A DNA stretch of 64,000 nucleotides from positions 1-64,000 of the forward strand of contig NW_026251727.1 in assembly GCF_025024155.1 (NCBI RefSeq), given 5' to 3'. The stretch is from Gamsiella multidivaricata (lineage: Eukaryota; Mortierellomycota; Mortierellomycetes; Mortierellales; Mortierellaceae). The notes beneath the pieces were generated by a model. It searched no databases and was not told the origin of the DNA. It was given only the letters and a program-made list of their open reading frames with translations. Each line of letters opens with the position of its first letter. The first letter of the stretch is position 1. This document shows positions 54,436-64,000 of this stretch, piece by piece. The translations under genes and the position numbers were made by a program.

Positions 54436-55284
54436 TCATTTTGGATTTCGTCGTCGCGCATGATCTTGGTCGACCAGTCTGCGCATCAAGAGGATCGACT
54501 GTCGATAGCGATACAGGTCCAATCCTTCCATATTACGACAGGTCCTAGCCTGCAGCATCCAGTGCCCGGCTTCATAAACGACTTCTCCGATGAACTGAAA
54601 GAGTGCTCCTGGTTCATATCGCCACGGATCCAGTAATTGTGTGTCGATCCAGAGAACAATCCTCGGTCCCCGTAACCCGCGGACGCCAGAATTCTGCTCC
54701 TGATGGGGCTGCAAAGGCTCTGAGGGTATCCATTGCTGGTAATCCGCTGTTGCTGTTCCCTTGCCTTTGTCCCTGGAGTCATTTTCAATCCCTTCGTCCT
54801 CAGAGGAATCCTCGTCTGTTGTAAAAGTGAGGTCGATACAGCTGCCGTGACGGTCCTGTGATCGCCCAGAGTCCTTCTCATCGTCATCGTCATCATCGTC
54901 GTCGTCGTCCAGTGTTAAATCGATCGTGCCATTTTGGAAGGCGGCGCTGCCTTTGGATGGGTGCTCGGGTTTGTGCGCTGTCGACGGTTTTGTTGGCGGA
55001 TCCAAGGTGTACTCGTGGTGGAAACAGGACTCGACTTTAGCGATTTGACGCTCTAGATCGTAATTGATCAGTCTAAGTGTATGGGAGAGAAAAGTTGCGT
55101 GAGGGAAGAGACACATACGGCGTAGTCGCGTGGAGGAAAAAAAAAAAAAAAAAAAGGGCGTTCTTTCATACCGCCCTAGAATCCGGTAGAGTCCTGCATT
55201 GCTGCCAAGGCGAGGGTCGATTCGCTTCAGCTTTTCGTGCAGCTCATTCAAAAAGATGATTTCGCACTCGGGAACATTCTCCAT
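54436..55284 (-). CDS. TEN1: CST complex OB-fold subunit Ten1, with acidic insertion
   Basis: Ten1 pairs with Stn1 in the telomere-protecting and fill-in CST complex. The minus-strand exons are 55284-55172 and 55072-54436 (phase 2), giving 249 aa. The first half of the OB fold is LGSNAGLYRILGRLINYDLE. The second half is RIVLWIDTQLLDP, then GALFQFIGEVVYEAGHWMLQ and ARTCRNMEGLDLYRYRQSIL. This order and spacing match animal TEN1 (GRL-x-YD early; VGSLY-x-VLGE and ARVLTCVEGMNL late). Between the halves sits about 100 extra residues, strongly acidic, with a run of ten Asp and two IDLT motifs (TIDLTLDDD, CIDLTF) that look like SUMO-interacting motifs. The start was set at the Met of MENVPECE; the open frame extends a few codons further up but has no earlier ATG. 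Identification is by pattern and is fairly strong. Confidence 0.8.
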   Translation of the reverse strand: MENVPECEIIFLNELHEKLKRIDPRLGSNAGLYRILGRYERTPFFFFFFSSTRLRRMCLFPHATFLSHTLRLINYDLERQIAKVESCFHHEYTLDPPTKPSTAHKPEHPSKGSAAFQNGTIDLTLDDDDDDDDDDEKDSGRSQDRHGSCIDLTFTTDEDSSEDEGIENDSRDKGKGTATADYQQWIPSEPLQPHQEQNSGVRGLRGPRIVLWIDTQLLDPWRYEPGALFQFIGEVVYEAGHWMLQARTCRNMEGLDLYRYRQSILLMRRLVDQDHARRRNPK

Positions 55285-56244
55285 CCCATCGTTCAAACGG
55301 TAGATCTGTCGGGCCTATGAACAAGAGTGGGGTGAAAAGGCGACAGTGCATTTCGACTATGAAAATCAGCTGATTGAGTTTATGTGGCTATCCGCCCGAT
55401 CCTCTTGGTTGTTCGCATATTGGCTTTACCGGTTTACTGAGGCACACTTTTACAATCCAACTATCTATGCTGTCGTCGAGATTCGAACCATGAAAAGAGA
55501 CCTGTATTAGATATTGCTACGGATATACAACTTCATGTTTCTACGCTACGACGGAGGTGTACCTGTTGTCGCATACCCTATTAAAGGCACCCTGCGCTCG
55601 ATACCACAGTCCCGATAACGCGTACATCCTCTTTCTCATCGCCTCCCTTGCCTCTCCTTCTCTTCTCTTCATCGCCTCGCTTATCACTCTTTTTCGGCCC
55701 GTTTTACCCACTCGAAGACATTTGCTTGCGAGCTCACTTATCCAGACGTTTCTTCCGGCGCTCGAATGGCAAATCCCTCAGTCTAAGTTCGCCCCGTGCA
55801 GGAACACGTTGTCAGGAATGCCGCCATGGTGTACGTAATTCGTTCTATTATGTGCACCATATAGCTCTCCAGCATTGGACTCGCTTTGCTGCTTCAGGCA
55901 CCATAGGCATCCATGACTTGGCTACTCGACCGCTTACATCTCGCTTTCATCCGCCTTGTACATTGTTATCAACACCTTTAGCATCTTTCCCAATCGCCCA
56001 GAGTTGTTAAAGTAATGGAAACAGCAACAATGACCGTTCCTACATGAAACCCATGGTTCTGAGCAGGACACATTGATTCTTTTTTAGCGAATCCTGTTTA
56101 GTTCGCGGCAGGTAGGCGGAAAGTGGAGTGTGGCCTGATTTTTTATGTTATGAATTTGGAGCCAGTTGGCGCAATGGTTTTCTCGAATAACTATCGGTTC
56201 TCGTGTAATCTTCATGGTTTGCTAGTTTCACTTTCCTCTCCTCA
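55285..56244. other. No gene recognised
   Basis: This is the upstream region of TEN1 (55300-55500), then a pyrimidine-rich stretch (55610-55720) with hydrophobic open frames that have no motif. Confidence 0.45.
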
Positions 56245-57390
56245 ATGAGTTCATCGAGTGTCCTTAGTTGTTCAAGCTCAACCGACGTAACAATGGTGCC
56301 AGATAACGACAACAACAATACGGACAACAGTGTAACCAACAAGAACAGTGACAACCACAGCAACAAAAACCGTGCCAACATCGACAACAATAACCGAGAT
56401 GATCACCACTGTAGCGAAGGGAGCCGTGAGCCGTCACCGAAGGAACACATTAAATAGGTTCACAATAGGATCAAGAATGGTGATCTAATCACCATGCCTG
56501 ATTTTGCAAGCGTGATGCCCACGCCGCCTTCTCAAACCGCATAATGTGTTCGGTCATACCTCGTAAAGCGAGGGGAGGCGTATTCACGATGTACGATACC
56601 TGGCGACGCAATTACGGTGATGCTTTCTGGGCGTCTCAATCAGCGGTGTTGCGAATTGAAACTTCAACAAAGAGGGCAGTGAAAGAGATTGTCGAAGGGA
56701 GCGATCATGTCAGGATAAGATTTATACGCCAATATGTCAGGGGTGAGATGCGGTCCCCGTTGGCCACATATTCCCCAGGTTCAATTGAAAAACGGACGCC
56801 GATTATTGTCTCTTCTCCCACTCTCCCACCATTGAAAAGCGCGAAACATTCAACGACTGTGGAGGTAGAGTTTGGGTCGAAGTTAGCCCAAAGCGACAGC
56901 AACTATGACGAGTCAAATCCTTCATGCGCGGAAGAAGTATCTATCGATATAACCGAACTCGAGTTACTGGAAACACTGAACAGGATCGAGCAACACTCCA
57001 ATGGGGCTGAAGAAGCACTCCAGGTCGTCTTGGACGATGACACGGATTCAGACTCTGAAGAACAAGGTTTGTTAATACCTATACCGCCCTGGAAAAGACA
57101 AAAAACGAATAAAGCTGAAGACGAGGCGAAAGAAGTATATACTTTATCCATTGAGGATCCTGAGCAACGCTACGTATGCATTCCACGATGGGTCACAAGA
57201 TCTAGTGTCAGAGCAGTTTCAAGGAAAGATTGCTGGAGGTACTTTTGATGGTCTGGACGTTGTTGTAACCAAAGGTGTTTTTGGGGACGTTGTTTATCCA
57301 GCTATGACCGGAAGCGTGCGTTCTATCACTGGGTTATTGATAGGACATTGTGAGCCATTAGTGTATGGGTGCATCTACTATCAGTTGTAG
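56245..57390 (+). pseudogene. Broken gene of unknown function
   Basis: An Asn/Asp-rich opening (MSSSSVLSCSSSTDV, then many N and D) ends in TAG at 56457. The same frame continues as NGDLITMPDFASVMPTPPSQ to another stop. A second frame opens at 56544 (MCSVIPRKARGGVFTMYDTW, RRNYGDAFWASQS) and runs 234 codons through an acidic region. Near 57150-57180 the coding feel moves into a third frame ending TYAFHDGSQDL, GGTFDGLDVVVTKGVFGDVV, SITGLLIGHCEPLVYG and a stop at 57390. A run of GT-AG introns does not rescue the joins by eye. I do not recognise the family; a transposon-associated or fast-evolving gene is possible. It is either a pseudogene or a gene with sequencing indels. Confidence 0.5.
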
Positions 57391-57768
57391 GTGATAGATG
57401 AAGTTATAAGATAGAGGGAAGTGTTTTTTAACCCCTCCTGGACCCTCAGCAATAAAAAAAAAAAAAAAGAGCGGAGACTCAAAAACAGCACAGCAATAGG
57501 CGCGTCGCGTATCAATTGACTTGGTCTTTCTTTCAAGAGAAGAACCTTTATCTATTCGGTGCTGCACGAACATTCTGTTTAGGACTATGTGGTGCAGTAT
57601 GATTGTGGGTGTGATGCGTTACGTATTCTATGATTATCGATTATGTGTATAAAGTAGAGGCTACGAAAAAGTATGCATTGACATCAATTATGTTGTGTGA
57701 CAGAAGAAAAGAGAGCAGTGGTCATGAAAATCGAAAAAAAAAGTCATGTCGAGGGGAGGAGTAATCAA
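57391..57768. other. Intergenic, nothing recognised
   Basis: A-run at 57453-57468. There is no coding signal. Confidence 0.5.
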
Positions 57769-60321
57769 TCAGACTTTGGTACCACCAATGACGACTTTGT
57801 TGCGAGCATCCCACATCAGGACCACGGCTGGCGCACCCGTCGCTGTTCGGTACTGATAAAGGCATTTGTCCAATCTCGCTTCCTTGAAACAAGGCTGCAC
57901 GATCCACTCCTGTGCGGTCTCCAGCGTCAGCTTCATGAACATGTACTTGAGCCAGGGGCATCGCGCAAAGATCAGTTTCATGAATCCTGCGCTCGTAAAA
58001 GGGATCACCTCCGTGAGCTCTTCGCCAGTGACAACAGGACCAAAAGTATCGTCCGAGGACTCAAGAGCAGATGTGCCCTGATGAGCAGGGAGATGATGGT
58101 TCACAAAGGCCTGAAACTGCGAGTGCTGCAGAATCGTAGTGGGCTCGTTCAAGACCAGGTCCACGAGCTTGGGTGACCGAAGGAGATATTGGAACAGCGC
58201 AAAATCAGTGATGCCAGGGCAGTACATGGTAAGGCGTCGAAGCGGTAACTGGGCCAGATTGGATAGGGCAACATTGGCATCAGCAAGGTGACACATCTGG
58301 GTCATAGGTACGTGAGCACCGTCCTGGTTATTATTATCGTTATTGTCGTTGTTGTTCTGATCAGGTTGGGGTGCTTGCTGTTGAGGCGGTACGGGCGCTG
58401 CTGCCGGTTCCTGCTGCTGCTGTCCCTGTTGCTGGGTTGAGAATCGGAAGGAGTCATGGCCAAGGACATGCAGTTCCTGAAGTTCAGGGGCACCATGGCT
58501 TGCTAGGACCTCGAACATACCGTCCAACGCTAGGCCGTTGAGGCAAGACAGCGTGATTGACTTCATATTTTTGCAGTGGTGCGCATAGGCCGACATCATG
58601 TCCGTCAGCTGCTGGCTCGATTCAAAGTCCAAGCCTTGAAAATCTACCGAGAGTAGATGACGATGCGAACGCATCGCCAGTTCGATATAGGTCCTCACGG
58701 TGATTCCCTGGCAGGATCGGATCGAAATGCGTTCCAGAGGTTGGATGTTCTGCGCAAAGATCAAAAGCTCTGATCCAGTCTTGTTTTGCTTTGGGTCACA
58801 GACGAGGCCCATCAAGGTCAGTCGCTTAAGGGAGAGAAGAGCCCCAGCGATGATCGAGAACGGAATGCTGGCCTGAAGCTTGGGGCCGTGGGCATGAAAG
58901 AACGTCGAGGACTTGTTGTCCATGCAGATAGTAAGGTCGACCAAGGCATAGCAGTGGTGAGCAATTGTGTTGAGCAGTCTCGGCGAGATCATCTGGCTAT
59001 AGATGGATGTCGTCTTTTGTCGAGGTCTCCTCCTGCTCTGAACTGGAGAGCCACTCAATGACATGGACGACGAAGAAGACGAAGGAGACGACGACAACGG
59101 CGTTGCATCCTTGGAGTAAGCAGCTGCCAGGATGGCGCTCTCATCAGCGGCGACATTGGTCCTGGTGAGCATGTCGAGTCCTTGACAGAGGTCTAGACTT
59201 GTGCCTGCTGCTGCTGCAAGGGGATCACCATGACTGCTACTGCTTCCAAAGAATTGGCCAGAGGCGAGGGCGGATGTGGCATTGGCATTGGCAGTCATTG
59301 GCAAAGTCGACCCAAGGGACATATCGAGCAGGGTGAGGGATTTGATCCGGAGTGCAGCCTCATTGTTGAACAGGCCTTCTTCGACAGCATAGCCCATGCC
59401 GGGCCGCTGGCGCTGCTGTTCCTGCTGGCGCTGCTTTTGTTGTCGCCTCCTGAGTGACGCAGAAAAGTCGATCGCCTGATAAAATTCGGTCAGGTCGTCA
59501 TAGTCGGCCAGGGTCCTCTGTCGCCACAGCATGCGGATGGCCTGGGGATAGAATGCGCGGCAGGTGAGACACAGGGCCAGCATGGACGATAAATCGTTCT
59601 GGATATAGACGGCCGACTTTCTTTTGTCCTTTTTACGCCTCACCCCTGAGGTGTCTCTGAAAGAGGGGTCTGACGTGGTAGTGACCATTGATGTTGTGTT
59701 AGGGGCGGTGTTTCTGGTCATTGTTGTGGATGTCTCTCTTCCTGCAAAACCTTCTGTTGTGGCTGATTCTGAGCTCGATGATGATAATGGGGGTGAGGTT
59801 GGAGATGAGGACCGGCTAGAAGACAACTCCTCTGGGGCGGTATTCTGTTCATTCTTTGCAGGGGTCGTTGTGCTTGGGCGATGGACGACTGGTGTAACAT
59901 AGACATAATAAAAAATGAGCGCCAACAATTCTGGGCTAAGGCGAAAGATGGCAGGTCCCTGAACCATCTCCACATCTGCATTCACATCCACACCAGCTGT
60001 AAGCATGCCATGGTCCTGATTATGATCCTTCTCTCGGTGTTCCGGTGCCGACACTGCTAAGGAATCCATAATGAACTCGAATTGTCCCTGGCATGGCTGC
60101 TGTTGCTGTTGTTGGTCTTGCTGGTAGTCCTTGTGTGCTGTTGTTGCCCTGAAGGAACGAAGTCGTGCCCTGAGTGGCGATCGGATGGGGGCGGTTGCCT
60201 GGTCGTTGTTGGAGATTGGAGACGTTGGTGCGATGGGAGTTGTTGAGCCCGACAGCCTTGTCCGACGTTGTACAGGACTGTACTCATATGGACGGCTTCT
60301 GTGTGACCTGAGATCGACCAT
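57769..60321 (-). CDS. F-box/leucine-rich-repeat-like protein
   Basis: An 850-aa single-exon gene. After a disordered N-terminus (Gln run QQDQQQQQQ), an F-box-like segment is seen at about 128-145 (IFRLSPELLALIFYYVYVTP), interrupted by a long Ser/Thr-rich insert, and its second half at about 250-275 (MLALCLTCRAFYPQAIRMLW then RQRTL). From about 430 on there are irregular leucine-rich repeats: LKRLTLMGLVCD, LERISIRSCQGIT, LLSVDFQGLDF, MKSITLSCLNGL, LQELHVLGHDSF, LRRLTMYCPGIT and LVDLVLNEPTT. A Gln/Asn/Asp insert (about 640-690) splits the repeats. F-box proteins of this form recruit substrates to SCF ubiquitin ligases; the target here cannot be told. Such long F-box/LRR proteins are numerous in Mortierella-type genomes. 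The ATG chosen is the first in the frame. Confidence 0.75.
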   Translation of the reverse strand: MVDLRSHRSRPYEYSPVQRRTRLSGSTTPIAPTSPISNNDQATAPIRSPLRARLRSFRATTAHKDYQQDQQQQQQPCQGQFEFIMDSLAVSAPEHREKDHNQDHGMLTAGVDVNADVEMVQGPAIFRLSPELLALIFYYVYVTPVVHRPSTTTPAKNEQNTAPEELSSSRSSSPTSPPLSSSSSESATTEGFAGRETSTTMTRNTAPNTTSMVTTTSDPSFRDTSGVRRKKDKRKSAVYIQNDLSSMLALCLTCRAFYPQAIRMLWRQRTLADYDDLTEFYQAIDFSASLRRRQQKQRQQEQQRQRPGMGYAVEEGLFNNEAALRIKSLTLLDMSLGSTLPMTANANATSALASGQFFGSSSSHGDPLAAAAGTSLDLCQGLDMLTRTNVAADESAILAAAYSKDATPLSSSPSSSSSSMSLSGSPVQSRRRPRQKTTSIYSQMISPRLLNTIAHHCYALVDLTICMDNKSSTFFHAHGPKLQASIPFSIIAGALLSLKRLTLMGLVCDPKQNKTGSELLIFAQNIQPLERISIRSCQGITVRTYIELAMRSHRHLLSVDFQGLDFESSQQLTDMMSAYAHHCKNMKSITLSCLNGLALDGMFEVLASHGAPELQELHVLGHDSFRFSTQQQGQQQQEPAAAPVPPQQQAPQPDQNNNDNNDNNNQDGAHVPMTQMCHLADANVALSNLAQLPLRRLTMYCPGITDFALFQYLLRSPKLVDLVLNEPTTILQHSQFQAFVNHHLPAHQGTSALESSDDTFGPVVTGEELTEVIPFTSAGFMKLIFARCPWLKYMFMKLTLETAQEWIVQPCFKEARLDKCLYQYRTATGAPAVVLMWDARNKVVIGGTKV

Positions 60322-62965
60322 GACGAGAAATTATAGAAGCGGCAAAAGGGTAGAAACAAGCGGGGTGCAGCGGATGAAATTGGGGATAGAGAGACGATGG
60401 CCGTTGGTGGTGACAATGGAGACGAAAGGAGGAGAGGAGGAAGAGGGAGTCGATGAACAAACAATGGGGAGCAACGAAGAAAGAGGGAGTGAGAGAGAGA
60501 GGAGAGAGAGAGGAGCGGTAAAGAATGAATGAATGAATGAGCGAGTGTGCAGTCGTTTTTATCTTTTTGAAGCTTGGGCTGGATGGGGATATGCTCTTGA
60601 AACACTTGATGCACTTGATGCGCTGCATGCAGATGCGGATGTCGAATGTCGCTGCTATGTGTCGCACCCTTTTGTTTTGGGGAGGAGGAGGTGGAGGAAG
60701 GAGGGACAAGAAGTGTGAGGAGTAACCTGCAGGGATAGGAACGGGGTCTGTGGATGCTTGGGGGAAGATAATGAGGCAGGAAATGAGAATGTTCAGATTA
60801 AAGAGTCAAAAGAAAATGAAGAAAAGGGAGCAGGTCGATTGCATTTATCAGACCGACATGAACCATTACCAGCAAGCGACGTCTTAATCAACGGGTTCTT
60901 CGGAATGGGGGAGTATCATGATACGGGTCATCATCAAAGACGCAGTGTTTAATTCATTCGTAATAATTCAGTCGTACTTACGTTCCTGCTCCTGTGCCTG
61001 CTCCTGTTCCTGTTCATTTCCCATGTTCCTGTTCATTTCCAGATACTGACATCGTCATCCAAAAATGTCATCACACTATCGCTGTTGGCCCATAATTCGG
61101 TTCCGCCAAGGACTATCATCATTGTCGTGTGCGTGTACTGTGTATGAAGCGTGGGAAGCTGTGGCACTATGCGCTATCAATGCCTCTTCTCTCTCGAACT
61201 TTGCAACCAGAGCCGCTGCCGCCGCTCCCTTGTCCTCCTGTACTTTAGTGGAGATAATTGGATGGTAGATAAGCCGATATTGAATGAGAATGCTACTGCA
61301 CTCTCTCATCTTGTGCTTGTTCGCTAGAGTTTTTCCCACTCTTCTCATTCCTCAATTCTTTTGAGCTGGGGCAGATACCTTGAAGGGAAATGAGAAATCG
61401 GGCGGATGGTAACCGGATGAACGAGCACAAATGGAATCGGACCACTGAAGAGCAGCCACGGCGTATCTGTAAGGGCGCATGCCAGTGAGGATGGGTCATA
61501 CATATACGATGACAAGGCCATTTGCGTAAATTGGCCATCATCGATAGTATACGATGGCTCTCCGTTCTGTGTTAATGTCTTCGTTTTGTTTTCAAGTACT
61601 TAGCCGAACTCTCTCTACCTTTTGTTCTCTCTCACCCATTCTTTACCCTCTCTCTTGTTGACCCTTTTTGTTTACCTCGTTTGGATGCAATGTAATGTTA
61701 TTTTTTCTTCTTCATGTTATTCGCGTGCATGCATGTCAACTGCACCTTCTGTCCAACCGAATAAACGGGTGAGCTATTATATTTATTTTATCTTATCGTT
61801 CTTTTATCAAGGACGCACCTCATCACGTTTAATGGCTCGCTTTTCCTTTTTGTTTGTCTATTTTTACATGTATTTACAACGTGCATTCGCCAAAGTGCGT
61901 CTAGGTCTGGGTGTTAGAGTACTGTCTATCGATGGATGGATGGACATGCATCCCGATAGCCGCTTCTCATTTCCATAAGAAAAATACAATCAGACAATCA
62001 ATCAAGCAAGCAGCAGGCTGCAAATGGGGATATGGTAGCTGTCAGGGTCGTCCAGCCAAGAGGCTGATTCGAGGTGGATCAGCTCTTCATTTGTGTCAGA
62101 ATGAATATAAAAAAAGGGGGGTATCAGTCTTTAGGCAGGAGAAAGGGGGATCATAATGTGGCCCATGCTCAGATCATAAATGACGACCCCGAAAACAGCA
62201 TGCGAGAGCCATCTTTCGCGTCGGTGCACGGATCAGCAAACGAGCGGAGTTTTTGAGGGACACACATGGATGACGGTCCTGGGTGGCCCATGCGTAATCC
62301 GGTCACCGTAGACACCTGAATAGATAAACAACGCGATTATCAAAGACCGCGGTATGGAGTCTGTCAGTTAAGAGAGAAAGGGAGTCGCGTATGGATGGGG
62401 CTCGCGTGCTTGGAAACTCCAAAGAATCTCAACTCATTTCAAAGTACAATAACGTCTTAGGCATTTTTTATCCACGCCACGACCAACTCGCAGTCTTTCA
62501 TAGGGGCGTATTTGATGTGAGCAGGCTGCTACGCGAATGGCAGGCTCGAGCATGCAACCTGGATATCATCGTCGCCCTCGTCATTCAAGATATGGTGCCG
62601 CTTGTGCTTTAACAATCATTGTTGCTCCTGCACCAAGTCTTGTCTTTTGGCCTACTATCAGGTGGAGCTGGAACGTGTTGCCAGATCTATCGACATCGAC
62701 GCTACAACGACCACGCGAACGAACCTCTTATACACTCTTTTCCATTTTGCGCGCCTTCCTTGTCTTCTCTCTCGTACCTGTTTTACTACTACCATCCGTC
62801 TCCCCGTCTTTGCCAATAATACTTATCCATCGGCCACCCACTCGCAGCTCCTCCGATCTGTTCTTAACAGCGACGGCTTAGCCTGACTAGTCCCGTTCAC
62901 CCTCGTCTATCAGCCCACATTGCTTTTCAGCAGAATCGAGCCCACCGACCCTTACCTAGTTTCAA
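60322..62965. other. Long intergenic region
   Basis: 60330-60540 is purine-rich on plus (GA runs), the 5' region of the F-box-like gene. A short tandem of CTGTTCCTG-like units lies at 60985-61042. An Ala-rich minus-strand frame (61076-61348) is open but has no known motif. From 62600 to 62965 the pyrimidine-rich sequence is probably the leader of the last gene. Confidence 0.5.
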
Positions 62966-64000
62966 ATGCAGCACGACGCCTTCAAAAAGTTTAGCAAGGA
63001 CTTGCAGGATGTACTCTCGATTTCCGGCAGCTTTATGAACAAGCAGGCAAGAAAGATACCCTTTACTGTTGACAGAAAGAGAAAGTCCTCTATGTCCCAA
63101 GCGAATGTTGGCCGACAGACCAAAAAAGCCATGGTTGACACCTGTTCACTCCATGAGTACTCAGTCTCGAATATCACCAACGAGTCACCAACGACAGCGG
63201 AGTCTGCTAACAGTCAGCTCTCGTCGTTGCCATCTGTCAAAGTTTATCCAAGAGAAAGGCCACCTATCATTCATTGCCCACCTTCGGCGTCCTCTGTGGA
63301 TCAATTTTCTCCCCAGCGGCGAGGCTGGATCCAGAATTGGGCTAATCCAAATGCAATGACGGAGCTGAATAATGTTTTAAAGTCTAGACAGGCATGGGAC
63401 ACAATCGAAAGCCATCCCAACGAGCCCATCGGACTCTTGTTTGTCAAGCGTAAGTTGATCTTTTCTTTAACGTAAGATCGCTTGAAAGTTCAAATGTTTT
63501 TAAAAGCTGCCCTAACAGTTTTTGAACAACAACAACAACAACAACGACAACGACAACGACAAAAAAAAGTTATTCAGGTCACCAATAAGGCCTCATCAAA
63601 GCTTTCTGACGTTGAGTGGAGTCTGCGTGTTAACAGTGTGGAGCGAACTTCATACCCTACTCGGTCGTTCAAGGATAACTCAGGCAATACTGCGACAATG
63701 AACGAAATCTTTCTATTGTAAGTTTCTAACGCGATCATTTGTGTCTGTTCGTTTGTGGGTGTACGATCTAGTTGTGCTAACTCGGGATGATGCTTATGTA
63801 CATCAGCGACGTGAGTGAACCTTTTCAGCTGCAGATGACAGTAGAGAGCAGCCCTGTACCTACAAAGTTCGGAACCATGGCTGGGTTATCCAACCCCCAG
63901 CCCTCCATGCTTGGTCAGTTGGAGTTGTCCTTCTGCTTGGAACAAATGGAAAAATCAATTCGTACCTACAAGCTGCGTCCACCTACCGCTGAAGATTCGA
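62966..64000 (+). CDS. Unrecognised protein, 3'-partial
   Basis: The exons are 62966-63449, 63507-63717 and 63807 onward (phases 1 and 2). The protein starts MQHDAFKKFSKDLQDVLSIS, with a basic, Ser-rich stretch (DRKRKSSMSQ) and GWIQNWANPNAMTELNNVL. Exon 2 starts with a Gln/Arg run and continues KASSKLSDVEWSLRVNSVER and NEIFLF. Exon 3 has FDVSEPFQLQMTVESSPVPT, then LGQLELSFCLEQMEKS. The alternating strands and the DVSEPFQLQMTV...LGQLELSF pattern resemble a C2 or anillin-homology-like beta-sandwich, as in septum proteins of the anillin/Bud4/Mid1 group, but I cannot confirm it. The very short intron 63450-63506 (57 nt) is supported by phase; the alternative acceptor at 63577 gives a stop. The rest lies beyond the window. 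Confidence 0.6.

Noticed and set aside
55490..55530. GGTTCGAAT-like B box on the minus strand
   Set aside because: The flanking bases do not pair into a T arm, and no acceptor or anticodon stem can be drawn.
1..64000. CRISPR arrays, bacterial operons and ribosome binding sites
   Set aside because: The window is eukaryotic; no regularly spaced short repeats of that kind are present. The tandem repeats seen are microsatellites or transposon-related.

Overview
This is a nuclear fungal window. Its genes carry short GT-AG introns and encode fungal proteins: a Dsn1/Mis13 kinetochore subunit, VTC1, COX4, a tetraspanin, an MRS2-type Mg2+ transporter and mitochondrial uS5. GPI-anchored and secreted proteins, a decayed Crinkler gene, and long poly-A/T tracts and microsatellites in gaps and introns suggest Mucoromycota, most likely Mortierellomycotina (Mortierella/Linnemannia type). 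The lineage is an inference from protein style; no database was searched.

Layout. 1-20 kb is gene-containing: DSN1 (5' end outside the window), a doubtful small spliced ORF, VTC1 (-), COX4 (-), a large membrane glycosyltransferase fused to a rhomboid-like membrane domain (-), a GPI-anchored PLC-like phosphodiesterase (+), then two paralogous secreted proteins with an N-terminal histidine after the signal peptide (+), which look like lytic polysaccharide monooxygenases. 20-35.7 kb is an accessory, transposon-rich block. It holds two opposed 5'-truncated LINE copies (one with a clear 17-bp target duplication), a tRNA-Val-like gene, a perfect 104-bp inverted repeat, a 4.7-kb element with terminal inverted repeats of about 55-59 bp and broken ORFs, a decayed Crinkler gene, a family of roughly 110-bp degenerate repeats, an intact 625-aa gene with PD-(D/E)XK-like features, and a PIF/Harbinger transposase. 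37-48 kb returns to conserved genes: a small mitochondrial-type protein, a tetraspanin with a long disordered N-terminus (-), a GT2 polysaccharide synthase (+) and MRS2 (+). 48-53 kb has a broken pogo-like transposase and pogo-style terminal repeats. 53-64 kb has mitochondrial uS5 (+), the CST subunit TEN1 (-), a broken unknown gene, a single-exon F-box/LRR-like protein (-), and the start of an unrecognised gene running off the right edge.

Functional themes are mitochondrial function (COX4, MRS2, uS5m, a small membrane protein), wall and cell surface (GT2, PLC-like, tetraspanin, LPMO-like pair, glycosyltransferase), and chromosome biology (DSN1, TEN1). Neighbours are independently transcribed; there is no operon logic. 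Exon coordinates were worked out by hand from splice sites and reading-frame phase and should be confirmed with RNA-seq.
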